Positions 12,637 to 22,123 of a DNA stretch of 64,000 nucleotides are shown piece by piece. The DNA is taken from positions 62,001-126,000 of the forward strand of contig NC_021663.1 in assembly GCF_000418365.1 (NCBI RefSeq). The letters run 5' to 3'. Each line of letters starts with the position of its first letter. Positions within the stretch are counted from its first letter, which is position 1. The notes under the pieces are model-generated. The model saw nothing but the letters and a program-made list of their open reading frames with translations. It did no database searches and had not been told where the DNA came from. A program made the translations under genes and the position numbers. The stretch is from Corynebacterium terpenotabidum Y-11. GTDB taxonomy: Bacteria > Actinomycetota > Actinomycetes > Mycobacteriales > Mycobacteriaceae.

Positions 12637-14184
12637 TCATGCTTCTCCCGTGGTGGTTCCGGCGGTGTTCTGAGCAGTCTCCGCGGAATCACCCGCCGCG
12701 CCCGGCATCGCGGTGTTCGCGCCACCGGGGCCCTGGGACCGGCCGGACGCCGCTCCGTTCTCGGTCCCAGTGTCGCTGCCGTTGCCGGTGGTGGGCTGGC
12801 TGTCGGAATCCCCGGGTGTGGTGGGCTGCTCCCCGTCCCCGGTATCGGGGGTTGAGGTCGGTCCCGCGTCGGGGGCCTCACTCGGGATGACCGAGGGGGG
12901 CTGGGTGAATTCCTCTTGCGGGGCCTGCTCCGCGGGCGTGTCCTGGTAATCCTGGTCGGGTTCCACCGGGACCTCCTGGATGACGGTGGTGGTCTCGGTC
13001 GGCGAGTTCCCGCCGCCGGAGCCGGACATCGAGGTCAGTGCCCAGACGAGGACGCCGACGCCGGCAAGGGCGAGGAGGATGATGAACCAGATCCAGCCGG
13101 AGCCTGACTTCTTCGCCGGGCGGCGACCGGTGTGCGGGGCCGGGCCCATGTTCGAGGGGTCGGTGACACGGCCGAGTCGGGTACCGGTCACCGCCGGGGC
13201 GACCGTCGTCGACGGTGGCGGAGTAGGCACGGGAACGGCTCGGGCACCGGTCGCTGTCGCGGGTTCCGGCGGCAGCTGACCCTCGCGGACCAGCGTCGTC
13301 GCCCGGGCGAGTTCCGCGCCGTTGGCGTACCTGGCGGCGGCGTCCTTGCGCAGGCAGATGCCGATGAGCTGACGCAACGGGGTGCTCACCTCGCCGGGAA
13401 TCTCCGGGGCGGGGGTGCTGATGTGCTTCAGCGCCACCGACACGGTCGATTCGCCGGAGAACGGCCGGTGCCCGGCCAGGATCTCGTAGCCGACCACGCC
13501 GAGCGAGTAGACGTCACTGGCCGGGCCCACGTCATGACCCTGCGCCTGCTCCGGGGAGACGTACTGCGCGGTTCCGACGACCATGCCGGTCCGGGTCAGC
13601 GGGACCGCGGACGCCGCCTTGGCGATGCCGAAGTCCGTCACCTTCACCACCCCGCCGGCGGTGACCAGCAGGTTGCCCGGCTTGATGTCGCGGTGCACCA
13701 GACCGCGGGCGTGGATCGCCTGCAGCCCGGTCGCCGCCTGGGCGAGCAGATCCAGAGCCATGACTTCGGGGAGGGTGCGTTCGCGGGCCAGGATGTCCGC
13801 CAAGGATTCGCCCTGGACATACTCCATGGTGATGAAGCAGTAGGTCACGCCGGTACCGTCGACGTCCGGTACTTCGCCGTAGTCGTAGGTCTCGACGACG
13901 TGCGGTGAACGGACGGTCTCGGCCGCCTCCGCCTCGGCCCGGAACCGGGAGCGGAATTCCTGGTCGTCGGTGAGCTCGGGCTTGAGGACCTTGACCGCCA
14001 CATCGCGGCCGGTGGAGTCGGCGGCGAGCCAGACGGTGGACATGCCGCCCCGGCCGATCACCCGGTCGACGTGGAACCGGGGACCGTAGTAGGCGTCGAG
14101 GACGCGCTGCATCCGGCGGGCGTCCTCCCGCAGCGGATCGGAGCTGGCGTCCCCGGTGGGGAAGACCGTGGTCTCGTCGCTCAT
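12637..14184 (-). CDS. pknA: Ser/Thr protein kinase PknA
   Basis: A 515-residue kinase. The catalytic domain spans residues about 38-300: GRGGMSTVW G-loop, VAVKVL lysine, HRDIKPGNLLV and DFGIAKAA. It is followed by a Pro-rich linker, one transmembrane helix (WFIILLALAGVGVLVWAL) and an extracellular Ser/Thr/Pro/Gly-rich tail without PASTA repeats. In Corynebacteriales PknA and PknB phosphorylate division and envelope proteins and are opposed by PstP, encoded in the same operon. Its ATG overlaps the pbpA stop (TAATG), implying translational coupling. Confidence 0.95.
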   Translation of the reverse strand: MSDETTVFPTGDASSDPLREDARRMQRVLDAYYGPRFHVDRVIGRGGMSTVWLAADSTGRDVAVKVLKPELTDDQEFRSRFRAEAEAAETVRSPHVVETYDYGEVPDVDGTGVTYCFITMEYVQGESLADILARERTLPEVMALDLLAQAATGLQAIHARGLVHRDIKPGNLLVTAGGVVKVTDFGIAKAASAVPLTRTGMVVGTAQYVSPEQAQGHDVGPASDVYSLGVVGYEILAGHRPFSGESTVSVALKHISTPAPEIPGEVSTPLRQLIGICLRKDAAARYANGAELARATTLVREGQLPPEPATATGARAVPVPTPPPSTTVAPAVTGTRLGRVTDPSNMGPAPHTGRRPAKKSGSGWIWFIILLALAGVGVLVWALTSMSGSGGGNSPTETTTVIQEVPVEPDQDYQDTPAEQAPQEEFTQPPSVIPSEAPDAGPTSTPDTGDGEQPTTPGDSDSQPTTGNGSDTGTENGAASGRSQGPGGANTAMPGAAGDSAETAQNTAGTTTGEA

Positions 14185-15635
14185 TACTGCGCCTCCTGGA
14201 GGGCTGCCTGGATCACGGCCCGGCCGATCGGAGCGGCGACGGAACCGCCGGTGGCAGCCTGGCCGCGGTCGCCACCGTTCTCCACGAGAACGGCGACGGC
14301 GACATCACCGTCGGGGGCGAAGGCGACGTACCAGGCGTGCGGGTTGGAGTTGCGGGAATCCTCACCGTGCTCGGCGGTACCCGTCTTCGAGGCCAGTCCC
14401 ATGGTGCCGCCGGCGTAGGTTTCGGCGTCCTTCATGAGGTCGGTGAGCTGCGCGGCGATGTCGCTGGACACAGCCTGGGTGACCTCTTTCGGCGAGGTCG
14501 TCGACAGGGGCGTGAGATCCGCACCGGTGATCTGGCTGATGAGGTGGGGCTCCATCCGGACGCCGCCGTTGGCGATCGTCGCGACGATGACGGCGTTCTG
14601 CAGTGGCGTCAGCGCCACATCACGCTGTCCGATGGCGGACTGCGCCAGGGCACTGTCGTCGGGGATGTCGCCGACAGTGGAATCCACGACGTCCAGGCCG
14701 ACGTGGGAGAACGCGTCCTCCTCACCGATGCCGAAGGCCGCGGCGGTCTCCTTGAAGGCGTCGATCCCGTGCCGCTGCGACAGGTCGACGAAGGCGGTGT
14801 TGCAGGACTTCTCGAAGGCGGTGCGCAGGGTCACCTGGTCGCCGCCGCAGGAGGACCCGTCGTAGTTCTCCAGGGTGGTCGACCCGTTGGGCAGGGTGAT
14901 CTGCGATGCGCCGGTGACGGAGGTATCGGCGGTGTCGCCGGCCTTCAGGGCTGTTGCCGTGGTGATCAGCTTGAAGGTGGAGCCGGGGGGCTGGGTCTGC
15001 TGGGTGGACCGGTTGAGCAGGGGGGAGTCCGGGTCATTCTGCAGGGCCTCGAAGGTGGCGTCTGCGGCGTCCTGGTCGGGGTCGGCGATCGCCGCCGGGT
15101 CGTAGGACGGGGTGGACACCATGCCGAGGATCTCGCCGGTCGACGGTCGGATCGCCACCACCGAGCCGGAGTATCCGGCGTTCGACAGCTGGTCGTAGGC
15201 GGTCTGCTGCACAGCGGGCTGCAGGGTCAGCTCCACATTCGCGCCCCGCTGCTCCTTACCGGTGAGGGTGTCCCACACCTGGCTGGACAGCAGGGAATCG
15301 TCGGTCCCGTCGAGGATGGAGTTCTGGGACCGCTCGATGCCGTCGGCCCCGAAGCGGTCGGAGAGGTAACCGACGACCGATCCGAAGGCCGCCGAGGAGG
15401 TCGGGTAACTGCGCTGGTAGAAGCCGTCTTCGTCGGCGGTGGATTCGGCGAGGATCTGGCCACCGGCGGTGATCTGGCCGCGGGGGACGGATTTCGTCTC
15501 GAAGTACTGGCGGGCGTTGCGCGAGTTGTGGGCGTAGTTCTCCGTCTGGAACGCCTGGATCCAGGTCAGGTTGACCAGCAGGACCGCGATGAGGACGAAG
15601 ACGAAGACGGAGACGTTGCGGACGGCGCGGTTCAT
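14184..15635 (-). CDS. pbpA: Penicillin-binding protein 2 / PbpA-type transpeptidase
   Basis: A 483-residue class B penicillin-binding protein. It has an N-terminal membrane anchor (VFVFVLIAVLLVNLTWIQAF), a dimerisation-type region, and a transpeptidase domain with the active-site Ser in PPGSTFKLIT, the SCNTAF (SxN) motif and KTGTAE (KTG). It cross-links peptidoglycan together with the glycosyltransferase RodA encoded immediately upstream; the two genes overlap by 4 bp (ATGA). Confidence 0.95.
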   Translation of the reverse strand: MNRAVRNVSVFVFVLIAVLLVNLTWIQAFQTENYAHNSRNARQYFETKSVPRGQITAGGQILAESTADEDGFYQRSYPTSSAAFGSVVGYLSDRFGADGIERSQNSILDGTDDSLLSSQVWDTLTGKEQRGANVELTLQPAVQQTAYDQLSNAGYSGSVVAIRPSTGEILGMVSTPSYDPAAIADPDQDAADATFEALQNDPDSPLLNRSTQQTQPPGSTFKLITTATALKAGDTADTSVTGASQITLPNGSTTLENYDGSSCGGDQVTLRTAFEKSCNTAFVDLSQRHGIDAFKETAAAFGIGEEDAFSHVGLDVVDSTVGDIPDDSALAQSAIGQRDVALTPLQNAVIVATIANGGVRMEPHLISQITGADLTPLSTTSPKEVTQAVSSDIAAQLTDLMKDAETYAGGTMGLASKTGTAEHGEDSRNSNPHAWYVAFAPDGDVAVAVLVENGGDRGQAATGGSVAAPIGRAVIQAALQEAQ

Positions 15636-17026
15636 GACGCCACCCCCGCTCCGACCGGCGCGGCGGAGGGCGCCGGTGCCTTGTCTGCCTGGAGGGTACG
15701 GCAGTCATGGGAGATCTTCAGCAGGATCGCCAGCAGCAGGTAGTTCGCCAGCAGGCTCGACCCGCCGTGGGACATGAACGGCGTGGTCAGTCCGGTCATC
15801 GGCAGGAGCTTGGTGACACCGCCGGTGACGACGAAGATCTGGATAGCGATGGTCAGCGACAGGCCGGCAGCGACGAGCTTGCCGAAGGAGTCCGGAGTGC
15901 GCAGGGCGGTGACCAGGCCGCGCGTCACGAGGATCGCGAAGAGGATCAGTACCGCGGCCAGTCCGATGAAGCCGAGTTCCTCACCGATGGAGGAGAGGAT
16001 GAAGTCGGCGTAGGCGATCGGGACGAGCTGCGGGTACCCCTGGCCGAGACCGGTGCCGGTCACCCCGCCGAAGCTCATGCCGAACAGGGCCTGGGACAGC
16101 TGGTAGCCGGTGCCGTCGTAGTTGGCGATGGGGTCGAGGAAGTTGGTGAAGCGGTCCCGGATCTTGTCGGAGATCTGGAAGACCCCCCAGCCGCCGATGA
16201 GGGCCAGGCCGCCACCGAGGATGAGCCAGGACGAGCGGCCGGTCGCGATGTAGAGCATGCCCAGCACCGTGCCGAAGAGCAGCAGGGCGGGGCCGAAGTC
16301 GTTCTGGAACACCGAGATGAGGATCGCGAGCCCCCAGACCAGCAGGATCGGGCCGAGGTCGCGCAGTCGTGGGAACTGGAGGCCGAGGACGCGGCGTCCG
16401 GCGACGGTGAACAGGGCGCGCTTGTTGACCAGCAGGGCGGCGAAGAAGATGAGCAGCATGATCTTCGCGAACTCACCGGGCTGGATCGAGAACGGGCCGA
16501 GGCTGATCCACACCTTGGCGTCCGAGTTGATCGAGGTCGGCCACACGATCGGCAGGGCGGACAGGAACAGGCCACCGAGCCCGAGCAGGTAGGCGTAGTT
16601 CTGCAGGTTGTGGTGCGAGCGCATGACGATCATCACGGCGCAGAAAATCGCCACGCCAAGGACCGTCCACATGACCTGCGAGTTCGCCCGGGTGGTCTCC
16701 GCGGCAAGGTCGATGCGGTAGATCATCACCAGACCGATGGCGTTGAGCAGGGCGGCGATCGGCAGCATGAGCTGGTCCGCGTCGGGTGCCTTGAGACACA
16801 TGACGAGGTGGGCGATGCCGAAGACGACCACGTAGCCGCCGATGACGGTGAAGACCTCCGAGGTCACGCCGGTGGCGTCACCGCCGGCGCGGGTGGCGGC
16901 GTCCGACTGGGACAGCTGCAGCGCGATGACGGCGATGCCGAGGATCAGCGCGGAGAAGAGCAGCAGACCGAGCTCGATCGGTCGGGTCCTGCGGGAGCGG
17001 GTGTCGCTGTGGTCAGTGCGGGCCAT
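15632..17026 (-). CDS. rodA: RodA/FtsW-type peptidoglycan glycosyltransferase (SEDS)
   Basis: A 464-residue polytopic membrane protein with about ten or more hydrophobic segments. It carries conserved SEDS features such as SLGPFSIQPGEFAKI, FQNDFGPALLLFG, SFGGVTGTGLGQG, DFILSSIGEELGFIG and the C-terminal PFMSHGGSSLLANY. It polymerises lipid II during cell elongation with the partner PBP. It overlaps pbpA by 4 bp and lies 1 bp after the pstP stop, so it is co-transcribed with both. Confidence 0.95.
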   Translation of the reverse strand: MARTDHSDTRSRRTRPIELGLLLFSALILGIAVIALQLSQSDAATRAGGDATGVTSEVFTVIGGYVVVFGIAHLVMCLKAPDADQLMLPIAALLNAIGLVMIYRIDLAAETTRANSQVMWTVLGVAIFCAVMIVMRSHHNLQNYAYLLGLGGLFLSALPIVWPTSINSDAKVWISLGPFSIQPGEFAKIMLLIFFAALLVNKRALFTVAGRRVLGLQFPRLRDLGPILLVWGLAILISVFQNDFGPALLLFGTVLGMLYIATGRSSWLILGGGLALIGGWGVFQISDKIRDRFTNFLDPIANYDGTGYQLSQALFGMSFGGVTGTGLGQGYPQLVPIAYADFILSSIGEELGFIGLAAVLILFAILVTRGLVTALRTPDSFGKLVAAGLSLTIAIQIFVVTGGVTKLLPMTGLTTPFMSHGGSSLLANYLLLAILLKISHDCRTLQADKAPAPSAAPVGAGVAS

Positions 17027-17027
17027 G

Positions 17028-18743
17028 TCAGTTCACCTCCCGGCAGGACACACCTGGAGTGGTGAGGTCGGCGGGGTTACCGGCATTGGTGGTGTCGGTG
17101 GAGGAGCTGCGGGTGACGCACACCGGCAGGGTCTGTGCGGCCAGTCGGCGCAGCTGTTCCTGGATCGACTCGTAGGAGTCCCTCGGGAGGGTGTCGAGGG
17201 TCCCGCGGGCGGCCGGGGTGAGGTCAGCGGTGCTGAACCGGTGGCAGGGGTCGTCGGAGCCGGCCGGGAGCAGCCGGATGTCGGCGTCCTCGTTGAGGCA
17301 GATCTCCTGGTAGGAGGAGTTCAGTGAGAGGCCGAGGAAACTGCCCGGAGCGCCCTGGTAGATGAGGATCGGGGTTCCGTCCGCCGCGGCTGCAGCGGCG
17401 GTCGACCTGGCGGCGGACGCCGTTTCCGAGGCCGATGCTGTGCCGGATGTGTCGGAGGTGCCGGACGTGTCGGCTGTGTTGGCTGTCGCCGTGGCTGATG
17501 CGGAGGTCGACGGAGCGGCCGTGGTGGTGGCGGGATTCGGCAGATCCTCGTCTGCGGCGACCGCCACGAAGTAGGTCTCGTTGAGGTTGCGCTTGATCAG
17601 CCAGCCGCCGACACCGAGGGCGATGACCAGTGCCACGAGCACGGTCAGGGCGATGAGGACGCGTCGGTGCCGCGTCGGACGGTGGGGCTCTCCGGAGGTT
17701 CCGGGATCGTCACCGTCGAGGTCGGCGTCCGCCCCGCCGTCTGTGGCGGCGGTCCGGCCCACCCGGCGGGACCGACGGATACCGGGAATGCCCCGGCGGC
17801 GGGAGGTGCTGTCAGCACCGGCGGGGGAGTCGGCGTCGGTCGGGGCGGGGTCTGTCGTGGGGGCCGGGGTGTTGCGGTTGACGACATTGACGGCCATGGC
17901 TCGGCCGGCGGCGGTGTCCGGGCGGGGAAGCTCGGTGGAGTCGGAGTCGATGGCACCGGCCAGGGCGACGACGTCCGGGAGTGTAGCCGGGGCATCGGCG
18001 GCTTCGGTGTCGACGACATCGGCGACGACGACGGTGACGTTGTCCGGCCCACCGCCGCGCAGTGCGAGGTCGATGAGTTTCGCTGCGGTCTCTGTCGGGG
18101 TGCCGGCGGCGAGGACGTCCCGGATGGTGTCCGCGCTGACCGGGTCGGACAGTCCGTCGGAGCACAGCATGTACCGGTCGCCGGGGTGGGCGTCGAGCAG
18201 CTGCAGTGTCGGTTCGACCGGTCGGCCGGTGAGGGCCTTGAGGATCAGTGAGCGCTGCGGGTGGCTGGACACGTCCGCCGGGTCGAGCTTGCCTTCGTCG
18301 ACGAGGGACTGGACGTAGGTATCGTCCTTGGTGATTTGGGTGAGGACGCCGTCGCGCAGCCGGTAGGCCCGTGAATCGCCGACATGGCAGACGCCGAGTT
18401 TCCCGTCGTTGAACAGCAGGGAGCTCAGGGTGCAGCCCATCCCGTCGAGGGTGGGGTTCTCGTCGACGTGGGCGGAGATCGCCCGGTTGCCGTCTTCCAT
18501 CGCCTCGGCGAGCAGTGCCGGGAGGGACTCGGCGGCGATCTTCTCCGTGGTGCCGTCACTGAACAGCGCGTTGACTGGGAACAGGGCCTCGATCATCAGT
18601 TGGGAGGCGACTTCGCCGGCGGCGTGGCCGCCCATGCCGTCGGCGAGGGCGAGCAGGTGGGACGCCGCGACTGCGGAATCCTCGTTGTTGCTGCGGACCA
18701 GGCCGCGGTCTGACCGGGCAGCGAAATCCAGGGCGAGTGTCAT
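17028..18743 (-). CDS. pstP: PP2C-type Ser/Thr phosphatase PstP
   Basis: A 571-residue membrane-anchored metal-dependent phosphatase. The N-terminal catalytic domain has SNNEDS, LADGMGGHAAGE, GDSRAYRLRDG, CSDGLSD and GGPDNVTVVV, the Asp residues that bind the Mn/Mg pair. A long disordered linker, one transmembrane helix (VLIALTVLVALVIALGVGGWL) and an extracellular Ala/Thr/Ser-rich part with a Cys-containing end follow. It dephosphorylates PknA/PknB and their targets. It is longer than some homologues, mainly in the extracellular tail. It overlaps fhaB by 4 bp. Confidence 0.95.
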   Translation of the reverse strand: MTLALDFAARSDRGLVRSNNEDSAVAASHLLALADGMGGHAAGEVASQLMIEALFPVNALFSDGTTEKIAAESLPALLAEAMEDGNRAISAHVDENPTLDGMGCTLSSLLFNDGKLGVCHVGDSRAYRLRDGVLTQITKDDTYVQSLVDEGKLDPADVSSHPQRSLILKALTGRPVEPTLQLLDAHPGDRYMLCSDGLSDPVSADTIRDVLAAGTPTETAAKLIDLALRGGGPDNVTVVVADVVDTEAADAPATLPDVVALAGAIDSDSTELPRPDTAAGRAMAVNVVNRNTPAPTTDPAPTDADSPAGADSTSRRRGIPGIRRSRRVGRTAATDGGADADLDGDDPGTSGEPHRPTRHRRVLIALTVLVALVIALGVGGWLIKRNLNETYFVAVAADEDLPNPATTTAAPSTSASATATANTADTSGTSDTSGTASASETASAARSTAAAAAADGTPILIYQGAPGSFLGLSLNSSYQEICLNEDADIRLLPAGSDDPCHRFSTADLTPAARGTLDTLPRDSYESIQEQLRRLAAQTLPVCVTRSSSTDTTNAGNPADLTTPGVSCREVN

Positions 18744-19243
18744 GCGTCCATCCTCACAGTCGTCTGGCCGATCCGGAACTCACTGCCGACGGAGAGTGGC
18801 TCGGGTTGGTCGATGCGCTGGCTGCCGAGGTAGGTTCCGTTGCGGGAATCGAGATCCTCGAGGAACCAGGACGGGCCGCTGCGCAACAGCCGGGCGTGTG
18901 TCCCGGAGGCGAAATCGTCCTCGAGGACCAGGGTGCAGCCTGCAGAGCGGCCCACCGTGACTTCCTCGTATCCGGTGAGGTTGAGGGTGGTGCCGGTCAG
19001 TGGTCCGGAGATGAGGATCAGTGACTGTGGGGCGGTGCCGCGGGAGAAGCCACGGCCGCGACCGGCGGTGCCCGGTTGGCTGGCGTGGGCGTTGTGGCGT
19101 ACCGCGCCGGCGCCCACCGGGACTGCTCCGGCGGTGGAGGCACGGCCGACGTCGCGGTTCAGTGCCCGGATGGTGACCCAGATGAACAACCACAGCACGA
19201 CCAATAGGCCGATCTTGACGACCAGCACCAGGGTGGACTGCAT
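18740..19243 (-). CDS. fhaB: FHA-domain protein FhaB (FipA)
   Basis: A 167-residue protein. It has an N-terminal transmembrane helix (LVLVVKIGLLVVLWLFIWVTI), a flexible Gly/Ala linker and a C-terminal forkhead-associated domain with GRSAGCTLVLEDDFASGTHARL and DLDSRNGTYLG, the loops that bind phosphothreonine. FhaB connects the kinase pathway to division proteins. The 122-bp gap to fhaA is the largest within the operon apart from pknA-pknB. Confidence 0.93.
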   Translation of the reverse strand: MQSTLVLVVKIGLLVVLWLFIWVTIRALNRDVGRASTAGAVPVGAGAVRHNAHASQPGTAGRGRGFSRGTAPQSLILISGPLTGTTLNLTGYEEVTVGRSAGCTLVLEDDFASGTHARLLRSGPSWFLEDLDSRNGTYLGSQRIDQPEPLSVGSEFRIGQTTVRMDA

Positions 19244-19365
19244 AGGGTCAACTCCTCAACGTGGACAGGGACGGACGTGGGGACAGGCGAACTGTCAGGT
19301 CGCCTGTCCACTTTACGGCAGTCGCCTGATCGCAGCCGGGTCACGGTCGGGTCGCGGCCGGGAGG

Positions 19366-20538
19366 TCAGCTGAAACGGACCTCGATGTTGCTGTGGCCCA
19401 GGGAGATGACGTCACCGTCGGCGAGCAGCCAGTTTTCCACGGGGATCTCGTTGACCGTGGTGCCGTTGGTGGAGCGCAGGTCGGTGAGGACCGCGTCGAA
19501 GCCGTCCCAGGTGATGTCGGAGTGACGCCGGGAGACGCCGGTGTCCGGCAACCGGAGGTCGACCTGGTTGCCACGGCCGATGGTGTTGCTGCCCTGTTTA
19601 AGGACGTAGCTGCGGTTCGAGCCGTCCTGGAGGTAGAGGGTGACGGTGCGTTGCGGGGCGGCCTGGTAGCCACCGGATCCGGTGGAGAGAAGCCCGTCGA
19701 CACCGTTGACCGCTTCACCGGGAGGGCCGGTGACGACCTCGGTCTTGGGCGCCGCGGCCGAGGACTGCGGTTCGGGACGGGATTCCGGACGCTGCTCCGG
19801 GGCTGCCGTCGGTGACTGGCTCCAGGAGGAGGGGCGTCCCTGCGGGTGGGCGAGGCCGGCGAGCGCGCCGGCTGCTCCGGCGGCTCCGGCGGCGCCAGCG
19901 GCGTGAGATCCTGCGGCGTGAGATCCGACGTCGGCGTTGTAGTCGGCGTTGTAGGGGCGGGCGACGGGGCTGCGGGGGTCCACCGGTTCGGACTGCGGCC
20001 ATTCCGCTCCGCCGCCCTCGGATGCCGACCGGGCGGAGGAGGACGCAGCGGATGCGTCCGAGGCTGCGGACGTAGAGGGCGCGGCGGAGGCCGAGGACGC
20101 GGACGCAGCAGATGATCCTGCAGGGGAGGACTGCGGCGGTGTGCTGGTGCGCTGCTCGGCGGCGGTGAAGCTGGACCGGCACTTGAGCTGGCCGGTGTGC
20201 ATGCTGTCATCGCGGATGAGGTCCACAACCAGGGCGGTGGCGGTGGACCAGCCCTCGTTGCGGATGAACCTGTTGAGCCGGTCCCGGACCTCGTGGGACA
20301 GGTCCGGCCGTTTCGTCAGCAGTGCGTCATAGTCACGGGACGCGAGGTGGACCTCGAAGGTCGAGGGGGCGTAGAGGGCGCCGGAGCGGTCCTCCATGAG
20401 GGCGTCCTCCACCTCCTGCTTGAGCAGCTCGTCAATCTCGGTGGGAACAACCTCGCCCCCGAACACGCGCGCGAAGCCGTTGTCCAGTCCACGCTGGAGT
20501 GAGCTGTCGAGCTTGCGGAATCGTCCGAAGAGATCCAT
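19366..20538 (-). CDS. fhaA: FHA-domain protein FhaA with DUF3662 N-terminal domain
   Basis: A 390-residue protein. Residues 1-about 125 form the DUF3662 domain (MDLFGRFRKLDSSLQRGLDN). A long Ser/Ala/Pro-rich linker follows, with a short tandem run of AAG repeats. The C-terminal FHA domain contains IGRGNQVDLRLPD, VSRRHSDI and STNGTTVN. FhaA binds phosphorylated partners such as the MviN-type flippase pseudokinase domain in mycobacteria. I start at 20538 because the DUF3662 domain begins there; the in-frame extension to 20799 is unlike protein. Confidence 0.93.
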   Translation of the reverse strand: MDLFGRFRKLDSSLQRGLDNGFARVFGGEVVPTEIDELLKQEVEDALMEDRSGALYAPSTFEVHLASRDYDALLTKRPDLSHEVRDRLNRFIRNEGWSTATALVVDLIRDDSMHTGQLKCRSSFTAAEQRTSTPPQSSPAGSSAASASSASAAPSTSAASDASAASSSARSASEGGGAEWPQSEPVDPRSPVARPYNADYNADVGSHAAGSHAAGAAGAAGAAGALAGLAHPQGRPSSWSQSPTAAPEQRPESRPEPQSSAAAPKTEVVTGPPGEAVNGVDGLLSTGSGGYQAAPQRTVTLYLQDGSNRSYVLKQGSNTIGRGNQVDLRLPDTGVSRRHSDITWDGFDAVLTDLRSTNGTTVNEIPVENWLLADGDVISLGHSNIEVRFS

Positions 20539-20646
20539 GAACCGGAGTCCTGCCTTCCTTGTGCCGTGCAGTCCGGGTGGTGACCCGGGGAACCGACACG
20601 CTGAAGTTCTCGCGGGTGAACAGTGTCGATAGAACAGTGGGTGCCC

Positions 20647-20652
20647 ATTATA
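20647..20652 (-). promoter_or_regulatory. Possible -10 element of the fhaA-pknB operon
   Basis: Read on the minus strand the sequence is TATAAT, a perfect -10 hexamer, about 110 bp upstream of the fhaA ATG. No convincing -35 lies at 16-18 bp. It is the only AT-rich motif in the 20539-20814 gap, which otherwise holds nothing recognisable. Confidence 0.4.
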
Positions 20653-20814
20653 GGGGTGGCGAGGACGCGATGGGGCACAATACCGCTCCGGATTCCGGGG
20701 CATCGGGGCTGAAAACGCAGGGTGAACTGCGCCTTTGTGCGTTGTCGGGGCTGGTGATAACCTTAATCCCCGTTGCAGAGGCAACACCACGTTGATCATT
20801 CAGATCGATGTCAC

Positions 20815-20897
20815 GCGCGAGTGGCGGAATGGCAGACGCGCTGGCTTCAGGTGCCAGTGTCCTTAGGGACGTGGGGGTTCAAGTCCCCCTTCGCGCA
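20815..20897 (+). tRNA. tRNA-Leu (anticodon CAG)
   Basis: Acceptor arm GCGCGAG (20815-20821) pairs with TTCGCGC (20890-20896), with A as discriminator. The anticodon stem CTGGC/GCCAG encloses loop TTCAGGT, giving anticodon CAG at 20848-20850. The variable arm is long, as in class II tRNAs, and the T arm GGGGGTTCAAGTCCCCC is canonical. CCA is not encoded. Confidence 0.96.
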
Positions 20898-20923
20898 CAG
20901 CGAGCGGTTCACGAACCGCACGG

Positions 20924-20968
20924 ACCGGAGGTCACAAACTCGAAAGGGTTTGTGACCTCCGGTTTTTC
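20924..20968 (+). terminator. Terminator after tRNA-Leu
   Basis: A perfect 16-bp stem (ACCGGAGGTCACAAAC at 20924-20939 with its complement at 20948-20963) with an 8-nt loop, followed by a T run. A strong intrinsic terminator for the tRNA transcript. Confidence 0.9.
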
Positions 20969-21035
20969 GTTGTCTGGGTGGTGTGGGGGGTTAAGGGTGG
21001 GTTAATGGTCAGAATGTGTGCTTTTCATCGGCGTG

Positions 21036-21751
21036 TCATCGGCCGACCCAACCCTTCTGCACTCCCATAGAGTGTTGGTAGGTGGAGTCAATCGCGGTGT
21101 CGTAGATGGCTGGCCGACCGTCCTCGGATGGTCCCGGTTCCTCAGCTGCGAGCAGGTCTTGTGCTTTGGCGAGTGCGACCTGGCCCCATCCTTGGTCCCC
21201 GGCGATCTTCACAGGGTCGTCGGGGATCTGTGTGTGCAGGTGAAGCCACCAGTCGATGATGGTGCGTTGGTGTTCGGCGGTCAATCCTCGGTGGGCGCGG
21301 GCGAGAGTCTTGATCATCGCGTTGATGCCGCCCTCCAGCGTGTTCGTCGTCGACTTCAACGGGTCGGCCGGTGGGCTGCCCACGGTGTTGTCGGTGAGGT
21401 GCTCGGTGACGGTGAGGTAGTTGAACAGGTGGCCTCGTCGGTAGACGGTGAGCAGGTTGTTGTGGGCTTTGCGTACTCGGTCGTGGGTCCAGGTCCAGCG
21501 CTTGCCGGTGGGGTGGTGTGTGGGTCCACCAGGGTTTTCTCGTTGAGGTAGTTGGCGTAGACGGTGCTGAACTCGTGCAGGCGGGCCACCCAGTCAGCGG
21601 CGGCGTCCAGATCAGGGATGCGGGTGAGTTTCAGAGCGAGGCGGTAGAGGGTTTTTCCGGTCGGTGTGCGGGGTCTGCTGGTGGTGTGGCGGCGGACGGT
21701 TCGTTGGACGTGGACGAGGCAGCGTTGGATCGGGGTGTCGGGCCCGCAGGT
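21036..21751 (-). pseudogene. IS1249-like transposase, C-terminal remnant
   Basis: Read on the minus strand the fragment shows CGPDTPIQRCLVHVQRTVRR, then LKLTRIPDLDAAADWVARLH, and after a frameshift near 21530 the end KSTTNTLEGGINAMIKTLAR plus AHRGLTAEHQRTIIDWWLHL, closing at 21036. This is the second half of an IS1249-type DDE transposase. The N-terminal half is missing because an IS3 element (21752) interrupts it. Not functional. Confidence 0.8.
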
Positions 21752-21803
21752 TGAACCGTCACGGGTATCTTGCCGCCTTCCAATGAGGAAGGATCAACAC
21801 CAT

Positions 21804-22114
21804 GAACAAGCACTTTTGACCCGGAGTTCAAGGCCCGGGCCATCCGCCTGGTACGGCAGCAGCGCAGCGACTACCCGTCGATGACCGCGGTGTGCCGTGC
21901 CCTCGGCGACGAACTTGGAGTCTCGCGTGAGACCCTGCGCAACTGGGCTCGCCAGGCTGATATCGACTCAGGAGAAGCTCCGGGTGTGACGACCAGCGAG
22001 AACGAAGAGATTCGGCAACTGCGCAAAGAGAACAAGCGTCTCCGCGAGTCCAACGAGATCCTCAAGGCAGCTTCGGTTTTCTTCGCGGGGGAACTCGACC
22101 CCCGAAACCGCTGA
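21804..22114 (+). pseudogene. IS3-family transposase OrfA (frameshifted)
   Basis: The reading from the ATG near 21802 stops after five codons. One base shift restores TFDPEFKARAIRLVRQQRSD, followed by SMTAVCRALGDELGVSRETL (helix-turn-helix) and a leucine-zipper-like KENKRLRESNEILKAASVFF. So the N-terminus is frameshifted, while the DNA-binding and zipper regions remain open to 22114. Confidence 0.75.
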
Positions 22115-22123
22115 TCATCGGAT